From Anthonomus grandis grandis (taxonomy: Eukaryota; Arthropoda; Insecta; Coleoptera; Curculionidae): a DNA stretch of 64,000 nt. Each line of letters begins with the position of its first letter. Within the stretch, counting starts at the first letter, position 1. The notes beneath the pieces are model-generated. The model was not told the DNA's origin. It worked only from the letters and a program-made list of their open reading frames with translations, and ran no database searches. Made by a program: the position numbers and the translations under genes. Below are positions 22,501-32,600 of the stretch, piece by piece. The DNA lies in the NCBI RefSeq assembly GCF_022605725.1, contig NC_065548.1, positions 10,325,644 to 10,389,643 of the forward strand, read 5' to 3'.

Positions 22501-24899
22501 TTTTTGTAATTTTTTTACAGGTTCATTACCAATTCCAAAGGCTAAGTTTAACGACCTAATGAGCCTCATGAGGTTTTGCAGTCCAAACGCCGTGACATTT
22601 TTTTAAAACCTGGCTCATCTCTAACTTACTTTATAATAATATGTTGATAAATAAACATTAAAAATTCCAAAAAATTAAATCTTCTTTTTTATTTCAAAAA
22701 TAAAAGCAGCTGGTTTTTGTCGGTTTCAGGTGAAATTGCTGCTTTTGTTCCTGCAAAACCCTGAGTGAGTTTAATGTAACCCAAGTAACATTTTCTCAAG
22801 CAGTTGGTTTTTAAAGTTGCCTTTTAGCCGCACCAAGGTTCTGCAATAGTCATTGGCTTGCTTGATGGAACTATTTAGGTTAAATTTTGTGCTAATAGGA
22901 ACTAGGAACCTTAGGTAAATTAAAAATCTAATTAGTTCTAGTCAAGTGTCAACAATAACGTTGTTATGGCCATAAACGAGGGCTTGATGGTTTTGAGATA
23001 ATAAGGTTTGGGAGAGGTTATATTTCAGCATTAATTTGGCAATCAAAATTCCAATATAGAACGATTTTAGCATTAAAATTACCTATTCAGAACCATATGG
23101 TCTTGAATCAATTGCCTAACTATTTGGCACTTTATACGGCCTATTCCGGAAAATATAGCATTTTTTAACACCTAAAGGACTTGCTAAAAGTCATATGGAT
23201 AATAAGATAACTTTATGGGATAAGGTTTAACCAACTAGTCACAATAAAATACAGTTTGCGGACGGTCGCGACTATTAAATCCTACGTCATTTATTCTTAG
23301 AATACAGGGATGTCTTGGCACAAAATTGTAAGAAGTGGTAATTTTAAAAGAAAAGTGAAGCGAAATTTCCAACGAATTACAACTGGTCAGGTAAATATGA
23401 CAAATAAAATATTGACAATATAAATAATGCCAAAAGATCCTACTAAATGCCTAAAAGCCATTTATTGAAATTCGCCCAGACTTTGCCAGCTAATTGGTTA
23501 TTAAAATTGGCCTATAAGTCCTGGGAGATGCTAGTTAGCCCTGTTTTAGCTTTTTTTAAAACCCACTGGCATTTTTTTAAGCCTTTTGTCCTACGACATA
23601 GCTTTTGATACTTACTTAAGTTATTATAGCAGCTTAAAAGCATACCTGCATACTATACTGCTAGGCGTCCATTTTGAAGAAAAAATTTAATTCTTCCATT
23701 TTTATAAGCTATTCAAATACAGGCAAAAATAATGTTATATGTAAACAATTTAGATAATATATAAAGACACTGGAGCATTTAAGTACATATTATCACTAAA
23801 GCATCTCAGAAATAAAAATATAATAATATTTTATTTTTTTATTGGCACTGAATAATGTTTAATTTGTAAGATATCAAAGGCGCGCGTGTTTTACAGTTAA
23901 ATTACACCCAACTTTTTCAAGAAACTGGTGTGCGCAATGAAAATCGGTCATCTATTCCAGTATAATATATTTTTTTCTAAAATAAAGTCATACTTACTGA
24001 AAATGTCGCCATTGCTTTTTATTTTGGCGTTGTCTTATTTTTACCCTGGCTGCATCATATTTAAAACTAAAAGGTCAGATTTTTATACTTTGGTGTCTCT
24101 GAAATACCATATTTAAAACTAAATAGCAAAATTTTAATACTTCAATATGTATCTGAAATGCCAAAAGCCGGCGAACAGGCCAAACTATATAACCACCTAA
24201 AAGTCTAAAAGGACTTTGCTAAAGGGTTGTAAACAGGTAGGCGTAAAAGCGTTCAGGTTCTACACAGGTTACTTTTAGGCATCTTCGAGTTCGATAAAGG
24301 TTATTTCTATTAGCTATATAGGTTCTGTGATATGCGATCTGGTTTCAAATTGGCCAGGGCCTATTGGCAACGACAACCTCTTTAGGGCTGGGCCTTTTTT
24401 TACTACAGGAGGTTATGCGGACTAATAAATAACGTTGTTTGTGCTTAATGGCATAATCAATAATTTTTCTTAAACAGGTTCTAGGAGTTATTTGTAACCT
24501 TTTTAGAACCTAAATTGTTACTTGGGAAACTACATGTTTATATTTGTTTTGGAAATAAAAATAATTGGTTTTGAACATTAAAATTCAATTTACTCTAATG
24601 TGAAAAGAAATGACATATTTGGTTTTTTCCTTGTACCCTTCATATATATATAAATTTTTCATTACTATTGTAAATAAAAACATTTGATCCATTGATATGA
24701 AGTTTATGAAGTTTTTATCCATTACTGTATGAAATATTAATTTCTATATGAAACATATAAGTGCTTTATGTGTTTAAATACTTACATGTTCTTCTTCGTC
24801 TTCCTGACTGTTAATTATTACCATTGGTTCAATAGAGGGATGAAATTCCTCACCTTCAAAACCATCCACTTCCATCTTTAAATAATTTTAATATTGATC
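13505..24899 (-). CDS. C2H2 zinc-finger protein, N-terminal exons (3' end not found)
   Basis: Three coding exons join in phase on the minus strand: 24786-24875 (start ATG, 30 codons, ending EEEH), 13780-14050 and 13505-13724. All donors and acceptors are canonical. The 194 or so residues seen have an acidic N-terminus (MEVDGFEGEEFHPSIEP), a basic stretch (KKKRKPAFKIRLFG), an acidic NEEQEEAEKRN, then CPICKKYFRRMKTHLAKH, a C2H2 finger (CxxC and H-x3-H), and a second finger beginning CMICNKAFNNHT that is cut by the exon-3 donor. The protein is a probable nuclear DNA-binding factor. I do not recognise the specific gene. The remaining fingers should lie left of 13505 or outside the window. Coding intron 1 is 10.7 kb and full of transposons. 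A 5' UTR intron (24900-25109) also has good splice sites. Confidence 0.75.
14920..15200 (+). pseudogene. Fragment of non-LTR reverse transcriptase C-terminus
   Basis: The plus strand reads VRKRFLRCLHVKENNI near 14937-14985, followed by a decayed stretch. This resembles the conserved post-thumb segment of Jockey-type ORF2 (the 'KVQKRFLRYL' region). It is short and broken. Confidence 0.45.
16035..16400 (-). mobile_element. 5'-truncated non-LTR element, 3' terminal fragment
   Basis: The minus-strand frame 16397-16158 reads LLKSSVIYKSTKIYNHLPLY, then SLKLFRRKIKYFL and a hydrophobic end. This is the typical C-terminal tail of CR1/Jockey ORF2. It is followed by AATAAAGC and a short GACTTT-repeat tail near 16055-16034. 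Only the last few hundred bases are present, as in a 5'-truncated insertion. Confidence 0.65.
16440..17386. other. Zinc-finger intron, nothing recognised
   Basis: AT-rich intronic sequence left of the TAGGGTGGGTCG transposon. I see no coding exon, hairpin or tandem repeat here. Confidence 0.4.
17396..19577 (+). mobile_element. DNA transposon with TAGGGTGGGTCG inverted ends and 8-bp target duplication
   Basis: The left end TAGGGTGGGTCG at 17396 is matched by its exact reverse complement ending at 19577; similarity then drops after a few more T-rich bases. The direct repeat CTATACAT flanks both sides (17388-17395 and 19578-19585), a perfect 8-bp target-site duplication. The length is 2182 bp. 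The interior holds one broken transposase gene on the plus strand. An 8-bp duplication and a TAGGG start fit hAT-like behaviour, but the encoded protein does not look like an ordinary hAT transposase. The element lies in intron 1 of the zinc-finger gene. Confidence 0.9.
17603..19379 (+). pseudogene. Transposase-like gene with D / D / C(2)H / E motif order, frameshifted
   Basis: From the ATG at 17603 the pieces line up over several frames: a basic N-terminus; a segment with TDQSYVIDKSKLDRQRKRQR; YFDGRKD near 18085; VVVGCDGT at 18300-18318; a C-x2-H at 18397-18408 inside RPLQWLICQLHANELPLRHL; HARWLTTANRI near 18675-18710; ENIILTMIFD; and near the end PCHTQAVER (19214-19240) and VTEASSAVCGFTNRDGWI. 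I recall this protein family as 'uncharacterized' in many arthropod genomes. The motif order matches RNase H-fold transposases that carry the C(2)H signature. About five frameshifts or stops make this copy dead. Confidence 0.7.
19586..20545. other. Zinc-finger intron between two transposons
   Basis: Mostly AT-rich. At 19742 an ATG opens a short acidic reading stretch with one in-frame stop (MAANDADSSELF, then VHLREDDPEESELPSTLDIY), followed by a second stop. It could be the N-terminal scrap of a transposase or a processed pseudogene. I cannot assign it. Confidence 0.35.
20865..22606 (+). pseudogene. Transposase-like gene with CDSAGGQNKN motif, broken
   Basis: The fragments run in order: an N-terminal basic region with CNCSILKCFEVL; HYSLKDTKKDLF near 21390-21430; FNLFKEKQLNAKVSYETYRT with CATCDEF (a zinc-binding-like Cys cluster) at 21465-21600; YYKRQLSMYAFNVHV; FHTYHEGEAKKGSNEVASFL; LQIFCDSAGGQNKN at about 21957-22000; and FPIRGPSYLECDKNVG near 22073-22110. 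A GT..AG intron (about 22459-22520) then joins the final exon, KAKFNDLMSLMRFCSP. I recall this layout from a widespread family of insect proteins annotated only as uncharacterized. At least three frameshifts or stops are present. Confidence 0.65.
22780..24526. mobile_element. Possible nested non-autonomous element with CCCAAGTAACA ends
   Basis: CCCAAGTAACA at 22780-22790 is matched by its exact reverse complement at 24516-24526. The enclosed 1.75 kb has degenerate repeats of a GGTTCT-type motif near both ends and no credible reading frame. No convincing target duplication is visible, so this may be a nested MITE or simply the non-coding right half of the enclosing transposon. Confidence 0.4.
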
Positions 24900-25109
24900 C
24901 TGAAAAATTATTGACAATTATTTCAAATATAACACAAAAGCAAGAGACACAAGAGAATTACCTAGAATAATTCTATTTTTAAAGTTTTTTGTGCCCCAAA
25001 AGGTCTTTTTGTTTATTTTGGTAGCTGTCATATAGTGTCTAATAAGATAAACAAGGCTTTTTTATGAATGGATATGGGATAATTAGCGCCCTTAGGGCGT
25101 AGTGCTTAC

Positions 25110-25300
25110 CTGTAAAACGGGCCTGAGACAGTAAACGCAAGAGAGAATAATGTTTGTTATTAAAATATTAAGAAATTCCGAGTGAAATACTAAAAATCTT
25201 TATAATTTTTGAAAAAACACAATAATACACAAGTTTCCCTTTTCGTTTAACTGTCAAAAATTAAGCATCTTTATCTGGCAAACGGCTCGATCGATTGGTG
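25110..25300 (-). promoter_or_regulatory. Probable 5' UTR exon and promoter region of the zinc-finger gene
   Basis: On the minus strand a strong donor (CAG then GTAAGC) ends an exon at 25110. The matching acceptor (TTTTTCAG) lies at 24900, 24 bases before the start codon. The transcription start must be upstream of 25110; I cannot place it exactly. Confidence 0.45.
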
Positions 25301-25309
25301 GAATTTCGA

Positions 25310-26720
25310 CCTCATGTGCAGGCTGCCAACATTGAAAACATTAAAAAAATAATCATCTGTCCTTTTTTGTTAATCAATAGTTATATGCGTTCGAAAGAGA
25401 CAGTAAATAAGTGATTAACAGAAGACATTAAAGCTAGTGTCTTACATTTCTCGCGGCGATTTTATCGCAGAGAGATTTTTTGTCTCACGCAATTTTATTT
25501 GTATTCTAAAGGCAAACCAAATTGATGATATTTTTGAAACATTGCTATTATTAATTAATGTTATTTATGCAATATGAGCGTGACTTTTAATAACAGGTCA
25601 ATTTTTTGTGACATAAACCGCTTACAAAATGGAGAGAGAGATCTTAGAAAAAGAACTAGAAAGAATAATCTTTTAGGATTGAGGTAGTTAAATATTATAT
25701 GAAGACGAAGAAAAGTAAAAAAATTCAACATTTTTCCTACATGCGAACATGGAGAACTGATATCTCATCGTTACTTAAGTAACATGAAGGATCATGGTGA
25801 AATTATTTTGCTTCCTAAATGTGATAAAGTAAATTGAGTAAGAAAAATACAATTTTAAAATGATCAGTGCTTAATAAAATAATGATTTGCGGTCGTTTAG
25901 AAGAAGTGAGTATTTGGAAAAACTTAACCCACATAGCAAACATATATTATATGTAAATGCTATGTATATTCATAATATCCTGACGTATATACATACAACG
26001 TCTATTTTTAATGCTCTGTTTATTTTATGGATATGAAATAATTATACATTTGTCACACATTAGGTAATACATAGAATATACTATTAGTTCGTACTGTGAA
26101 TATCCTGAATATACTAGATATTTAAACTATATTCAAGAGTTATATTCTATGGATGTCTCATAAACATCTATTATATTCTATGTATCTGTTACATGTATCT
26201 TTATAGAATATACAAATACAATTTTTAATATTTCAGGATATATAATAAATATTTAATATATTATATAAAAAATAGCATAAGTAACTTTAAGGTCTTAAAC
26301 TAGTTTGTGAGGAATTGAATATTGAGAAAACATATTTTTACTTAAATTCCAAATATAATATATTTATTTATTCATTTGTAAGTATGACAAAATAAAGCAG
26401 GTATTCGTTGGTCAAGAAAACTCTAAAAAAGGAGGAAGGCAAATAGGAGGAAACATTCAGCACAAGAATACTGCATTACATTTACTACAACTTTTAATTT
26501 TAATAAAAGGAAGTTCGCGCCGATGTTTGCCATGTTTTTCTGTATTTTTTTATTTATAAACAAAATTAGATCAAGATGTAAACGCTGTATAAAATAAAAT
26601 TTTTTGTATATAAACGGTATATTTCGGGCGGCAGAACATTACAAATAGAAGTAAATATTACAATTACATTAGAACCAATGTAGTTTTTTACATACCTACA
26701 CTTATAAAACAAATATTTAA
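25310..26720. other. AT-rich intergenic spacer
   Basis: No gene found. The 25930-26280 stretch is very AT-rich, with several near-repeats of ATATCCTGA and its inverse (TTTCAGGATAT), which suggests a decayed foldback sequence without clear ends. Confidence 0.4.
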
Positions 26721-26722
26721 AA

Positions 26723-26755
26723 CTTAGAACATTGAAAGCCTTTCAATGTTCTAAG
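26723..26755. repeat. 33-bp perfect palindrome
   Basis: Arms of 16 bases (CTTAGAACATTGAAAG and its reverse complement) are separated by a single C. It would form a tight hairpin or cruciform. There is no coding or transposon context. Confidence 0.8.
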
Positions 26756-27137
26756 ATTTAAAATTATCTATTATTCTTAAGGCATTCTAATAGAAATTAA
26801 TGATTTTATTGTTTAACTTAAAATTAAATCAAATAACAAAATGTGAAAAGGATGATTCCATTTGCCAAACGGAGTTTGGAGAGTGTCAACATAGACTGCA
26901 ACTGAAAAAGGCTATAAAAAAATTGTTTTATTGCACATTATGGCCGCCCACTTTGTCCATGAATACATGGCAGATGCAAGTGAAAATATTCATTAAAAAA
27001 AATTCTTGTCTATATTTTAACTCTTAAAATATGAAATAATATACCTGATCCAATCCAATATGGAATTTTCTTAAGATGATAAGTAGGTTCAACACCCAAA
27101 ATATGAAACAAACATTACACAATACGCCTTAGCCCGG

Positions 27138-27223
27138 GATCACCTGCACCGTATTTACTGTACAGCAAATTGTTGTTGTAACAAAACAAAAGTTGTTGTA
27201 CAGCAAATACGGTGCAGGTGATC
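27138..27223. repeat. 86-bp hairpin, near-perfect inverted repeat
   Basis: The arms start GATCACCTGCACCGTATTT and match over about 27 bases with a single mismatch, around a loop of about 32 bases rich in GTTGTT. It lies about 340 bp left of the mariner element. Confidence 0.8.
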
Positions 27224-27567
27224 TTCGGTTGAATTCTCGACATTGTCTGTTCTTTTTTGTTAAAGACATCAAAGTGACTTTCAATGACGCCAAGAGACGT
27301 CATTGTCGATGTATGTATCAAAGGTATAGGCGACGGTAATGTTCACAAAATATATACATTTATTATTTATACTTGAATATAAAAAAATTAAGTTAATCTC
27401 AATGTGTAATATATATACATAGAACATACACGATATTTTTTGCACTTTCTGGACTTTATAGGTATATACAGTGGATATGACATGCTATGTGGGAACCAAT
27501 TAATAATTTAAAAATTAAAGAATGAAGAGTAACAGTGGTAGAAATTTTAACTCAATTTTACTATATA

Positions 27568-28938
27568 CAGGGTGTTTCAGAACTATGGGCTCAAACTTCT
27601 AGGGGTTGTTCAGTGCAACAGTAGAATCCATTTGAGTATAGGAACCCATGTCCGGAAATGTGTCACTACGCCACTACGGCCCTAAGACGCGTTTAAATTT
27701 AGAAAAAATATTAATTACCTCAATAGGATCTGACGCATTTATTTATTTTTACCTTTTGTATATGATACCATCACAACAATTGTTCAAAATGTCTTCCTCC
27801 AACCTCAATACACCGATTTAAACGCCGCACATGATTTCGGCGGACTACACTAAAAATTTGATCCTCGTTTTGAATGATTTCAAATGCTGCTGTTATTCGT
27901 CCAATTAAGTCTAGCTCTGATTCTACTGAAGTTTCGTAGACTAAAGACTTATGTCATGTCACTTAGGACATGTAAAGACATGTCCCCACAAGAAAAAATC
28001 GAGCGACGTTAAATCGGGTGACCTAGGAGGCCAAGAGACTGCTCCACCTCTGGCAATCCAACAGTGCCCAAACCGCTGAGCCAAATACTCGCGTACTTGT
28101 ACAGCAAAGTGAGCCGGCGCTCCATCATGCTGAAACCACATTTGCTGTCTAACGTTTATTGGAACATTTTCAAGGAGTTCTGGGAGAACTTCCTCCAGGA
28201 AACGCAGATAAATAGGTCCTGTTAACCGTTCCGGTAGAAGGTATGGCCCAATTAAATAATCATCAACAATGCCTGCCCATATTCTGATGTTTTCTTGGAA
28301 AAATTGCATAAGGATTTTCTTCGTCCCAAACATGGCTACTCCTACTATTAAAAATACCGTCTCTTGTGAAAGAGGCTTCATCGGTCCATAAAACATATCG
28401 TAAAAAATTTGGTTGTGCAATGATGTGATCCAGAAGCCATCGACAAAATTGAACTCTAGGATGATAATCGGCTGCAGTCATACCTTGAACTTTCTGGAAG
28501 TGGTAAGGATGGAGTTGTTGCTCGTGTAGTACCCGCCAGACAGAAGCGTTACTCGTATTCATATTGTTAGCGACGTCACGTGTGCTATTTGATGGTTCTT
28601 ACGGTTCGAGCAACACTAGTATCATGCATCTTGGTCTTAAACATGCCTGTCTCAGCGAGCCGCCGATGAACCGCAATAAACTTTTTGTATCCAGGATGCT
28701 GTCGTTCGGGATAACGTTCATGATACAACCGCGATGCTGCTCGTGCATTGCAGTTTGTTGCTCCGTATGCCAAATTCATATCCGCCGATTCTTGATTGGT
28801 AAAGTTTTCCATTAGCAATAAATGTTTAAAAATTGTAAGCTATAAAATTTTTAAACATGACATTGACTAAACATTGCAAACATTCTGTTGCACTAAACAA
28901 CTCCCAGAAGTTTGATACCATAGTTCTGAAACACCCTG
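27568..28938 (-). mobile_element. Tc1/mariner-superfamily transposon, DD41D type (1371 bp)
   Basis: The ends are inverted repeats beginning CAGGGTGTTTCAGAACTATG and continuing with a few mismatches for about 50 bp. TA flanks each side (27566-27567 and 28939-28940). One transposase gene lies between them on the minus strand. Its third catalytic Asp is 41 residues after the second, which places it with the rosa-like DD41D group. Confidence 0.88.
27770..28818 (-). pseudogene. DD41D mariner transposase, frameshifted
   Basis: The start is at 28818 (MLMENFTNQESADMNLAYG). The N-terminal helix-turn-helix region runs to about 28585, continues at 28562-28300 (NASVWRVLHEQQLHPYHFQK and LWTDEASFTRDG, with the first Asp), and shifts frame near 28300 into IRIWAGIVDDYLIGPYLLPE. 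WFQHDGAPAHF (second Asp) and WPPRSPDLTSLDFFLWG (third Asp, 41 residues on) follow. A stop at about 27959 cuts the C-terminus, whose remnant (NEDQIFSVVRRNHVRRLNRC) continues in another reading to about 27770. All three Asp are preserved, but the frame breaks make it inactive. Sequestered, it lies between the zinc-finger and ZIP genes. Confidence 0.85.
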
Positions 28939-29118
28939 TATGTTTGCTAGTTTTATTGTCGGATTAATTTTTTTCAACTGTTTACGCTCAAAATGTTTTA
29001 GCTCAGAGATGATGTCTTGAAATGAAACTTTGAAAGTAATTTTTAAAAATGAATGTTCACATCTGAAAATTCTAAAAACTCGAAAAATTCATCCATTATC
29101 CCAAAGATGCTGGTCATA

Positions 29119-29222
29119 CACTTTTATAAAAGGTAAAAAACACGAAATCTACAGCATCACAAATATATTATATATTACTTGTTATGCTGTAGATTTCGTG
29201 TTTTTTACCTTTTATAAAAGTG
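29119..29222. repeat. Perfect 39-bp inverted repeat with 26-nt loop
   Basis: Arms 29119-29157 and 29184-29222 are exact reverse complements (CACTTTTATAAAAGGTAAAA and onward). A 13-bp direct repeat, TGAAAATTCTAAA, lies about 60 bp before the left arm and overlaps the end of the right arm. There is no transposase and no TA flank. Confidence 0.9.
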
Positions 29223-29688
29223 AAAATTCTAAAGTTGAGAAAGTGAAAAAATTCGCCGATTCTATATTTTATTGTCATTTTAGAGATTTAAGTGTACTCA
29301 AGATGTTATTTTGCTGCACGAGTCGCCACTGAATAACTAAAAACGTTTTTATAAGTAAACAATTTTGTGAATAATGAAAACACTTTAATAAGATAAAATA
29401 TTTCGTGTACATCAGACTGGTACTAATAGTACTGCAAACCGAGCAAGTCCTTATCTGTGAAATTATAACAAATATATACGATAAGTACCATTTTAAAGAA
29501 ATTTTATTGTGATGAAAACCGTATAGAAAATTATTTATCTAATGACCTATTTTTGTATTTGTATATAGAATAAGACAATTACTTTTATATAAAAAGTATA
29601 TTTTTTTGACAAATGTGGTATTTAAATACATATTAGGGATATTTAATCAGTTTGGTTCTCTTGCCGGGTTATATATAAGATATAAATA

Positions 29689-32600
29689 ATGGATTTGCCG
29701 CAATCGAAATTCGTTGCTTTGGTGACTTTGGGAGTTGGAAGCATTTTGGTAGGTAAGTAAATAGAGACTCACACTTACTTTGAACCTATTTGAATAAAAG
29801 CTATTTTTTAAAATTGGGAAATCCAATATGGAAGTAAATGGTAAAAAAGACGTATATATATTTTTAATTTTTTTTTTCAATATAGGCATAAAGTAAAAAT
29901 CTTTTAAATCCCTCGACGTAAACATTACGTCACATACCTGGAAAACATAAAAAATCTCTCTAAAAGAGTAGAAAATATGTCAAATCCTTGATAGAATAAA
30001 GTATGGTGTCAAAAAAAGGGTGTTTTATTTTATTTTATTTATTAATGGCCAGTGGCAATTAGAAAATATATAAATTTACCAATTAAATATCTTAAGAATA
30101 AATAAATCATAATTAACAGTGCAATATTAAATTATTAGCAAAATAAAACAAACCTAATAAGACAACGACAATATTAATAAATGCGTCGTGAATGTTGATT
30201 GCCCAGTTTGGTGGTAAAACAGTAGTAAAAAAGTAAAACATTCATGCAGTGGTCCAAGGTGTGAGCCCTAATTAGGCACACCTGATGGGACCCAAATTAC
30301 TGTAGACAGAAAAGTGAAAACCAAAGTTCCATCAATCTTAAACAGCTTAAGCTTATGAAGCAACATGTTGTGTACTCTATCAAAGGCCTTAGAGAAGTCG
30401 GTGTATATTGTATCCACCTAAAAACCCTTCTCCAAGGCACCCAACGTGAAGTCCGTGTGAGTAAGGAAGTTTTACTATGTAGATCTAAAAGGTCTTAATC
30501 TAAGTAGTTGCTAAATGAATAAATACTTTTAGTGATTTTTTTGTTTGCCTCAAATTAAAAAAGATACCTTATACAAAGTGTACTTATACAAAATATTCCA
30601 CGATTATGGCGAAGTGAAACACCAAATTATTACTAAAAAAAAATGGGTGCGTGTCCTAAAAATTACATAAGACGGTATTAACTGGTGTCCATTAAAACTA
30701 ATACATACTATAGATTGAGTTGAGGTCTGGAAAGTTAAAAGAAGATACAGGAAATGGTGCATGTTTGAAAATCGATTAAATAGCTGCAGTCAATTTTATA
30801 TTTAACTTATCAATTAAATAAAACAGATGTTTAAAACGCCTAAAAACTGATGTGAAATGCGTAGAATAAGATAAATATTTAAAAAGAAAATATTTCCAAT
30901 GTTTGAAAGACATAATATAGTCTGGAAAACATGACATTTTTCTTATAGTTTGTGGAAAAACTGCTTTAAGAAATAAAATTAATAATATAGCATGTTTACT
31001 GCTCGTTTAGATTAGATTCGCTTAAAACACTTGACACACAAAAAGAGATGATGCACATATCTTATTTACGTGCTACTATTTCTTTCAATTTAAAATTCGC
31101 GCCAATATTCAGATTTGCACTGGCCTCCTAGCGGCCAGGGCTCCTTATATGTTAGGTAGATTACTGTTCTGGAATATCCGCCAGCTTACTACGTGTATCC
31201 CGAGATATTGCGAGGTATGCTCGCCGCTGATGTATTCGCAGCTGTTGAAATCGTTAAAATAAAAATTCCATTTAAATTTATTTTTCGTGTTTATACAGCG
31301 ATAAATATCCCAAATTATGAAAAAAATCTTAATTTCCCATAGGAAAACCGTTTTTTTTTTCAATACATATCAATGAAATTCAAGGATAAATATAATATAA
31401 TTCACATAATACGAACTTAAGTAATTATTATTTTACAAGTGTAGAACATTTTGAAATATTACTATTAACATTTTTCATTTATACTATTTCCCAAAAAATC
31501 CTAATTTATTTAAAAAAATTGTGTTAAATTTAGGAAATAAAAAATCTTAAAAGTGTTTATTTTCTATATAGTTCTTGGCAATTTGGAAAATCTGATGAAG
31601 CTCCAAAATTAATTAAAGCTACGCTTCCAATTTTTTCCGAAAAACTGCATAGTACAGACTTTGACTAGACATGACATCTTAATTGAAATGGCAAACGGTA
31701 TAATCCTCTATACTTATTATTTCAAATCCTTACAAAAAAATTATTTTTTTTTACTTACAGTCATTTGGGTTCACCTTGTATTAACCCAATTTTCTGAAAT
31801 AAAACCTACATTTAGGGACCATTAAGGTCTCTTAGAGAAATTTAGAGCAATCCAGTTGGTTTTACTTAAAGGCATTTGGGATCAATTTAGAACCACTTGC
31901 ATTAACTCAAATTACTGCAAACAAGAAAAACATACTCCGAGGCTATTGAAGATCATGTTGAGTTGGTGTTTTGTGGGTAAATTGGTCAATTGCTAAAGAA
32001 GACTATTTGTTTATAGCTATATTAACTAAAGTTAGTTTTACTTAAAGGTATTTAAGACGCTAGTTAGAGTTATTTAAGGTATCTGTAATAACAATTCATG
32101 TAGAGTCATTGATGAACAATTGGTTTTCTTCCGAGCCCTAATGCAACATAAAAAGCCTGGTCCCAAGTTCCTAGAATACAAAATTATGATTAAACGTCTG
32201 TCGATGTGATTTAATTTTTTTTTATTTTCAACCATAACTTAGAGGCATTTACTAAAGCAGAATTTTAGTGTAACCCAAATTAAGTAGAGACATTTGGATA
32301 TTTAGTTAAAACCTTTGGGAACAATTTAGAAACACTAGCAAATTAAGTTAAAAATTATTTTAACTAGAGTTAGCTTAAATCGACCAAAAAATTTCAGTTT
32401 TTAATCAGGCCTTTAATTAGTATTAAGAAGGTGTAGGTGTTTTTTTGAGAGCTAGCAGAAGAATATACAGAGCTGGAACCGTGAGTTGACCAAGCTCAGT
32501 AAAATGATTAAAATTGCGGTTTAATGTTTTAAAATACACTTAGAAGGGTTTAGAAGAAGTATATGCTTTTTAGCCCATATAACTTTTATTGAGGCATGTT

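Larger units (their letters stand above)
20546..24641 (+). mobile_element. DNA transposon with 31-bp terminal inverted repeats (GAAGGGTACAGGG...)
   Basis: The left 20546-20576 and right 24611-24641 ends are inverted copies, 29 of 31 bases identical, starting GAAGGGTACA. Both sides abut an ATATATAT run, so the target duplication cannot be read unambiguously. A subterminal repeat CAGGGAAAAAACCAG occurs at about 20555 and again near 20734. The interior carries a decayed transposase-like gene (20865-22606). Between this and the right end lies a further stretch (22780-24526) bounded by its own short inverted repeats. Confidence 0.75.

Noticed and set aside
28564..28815. Plus-strand Cys-rich frame
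   Set aside because: It is a shadow of the mariner transposase N-terminus on the minus strand.
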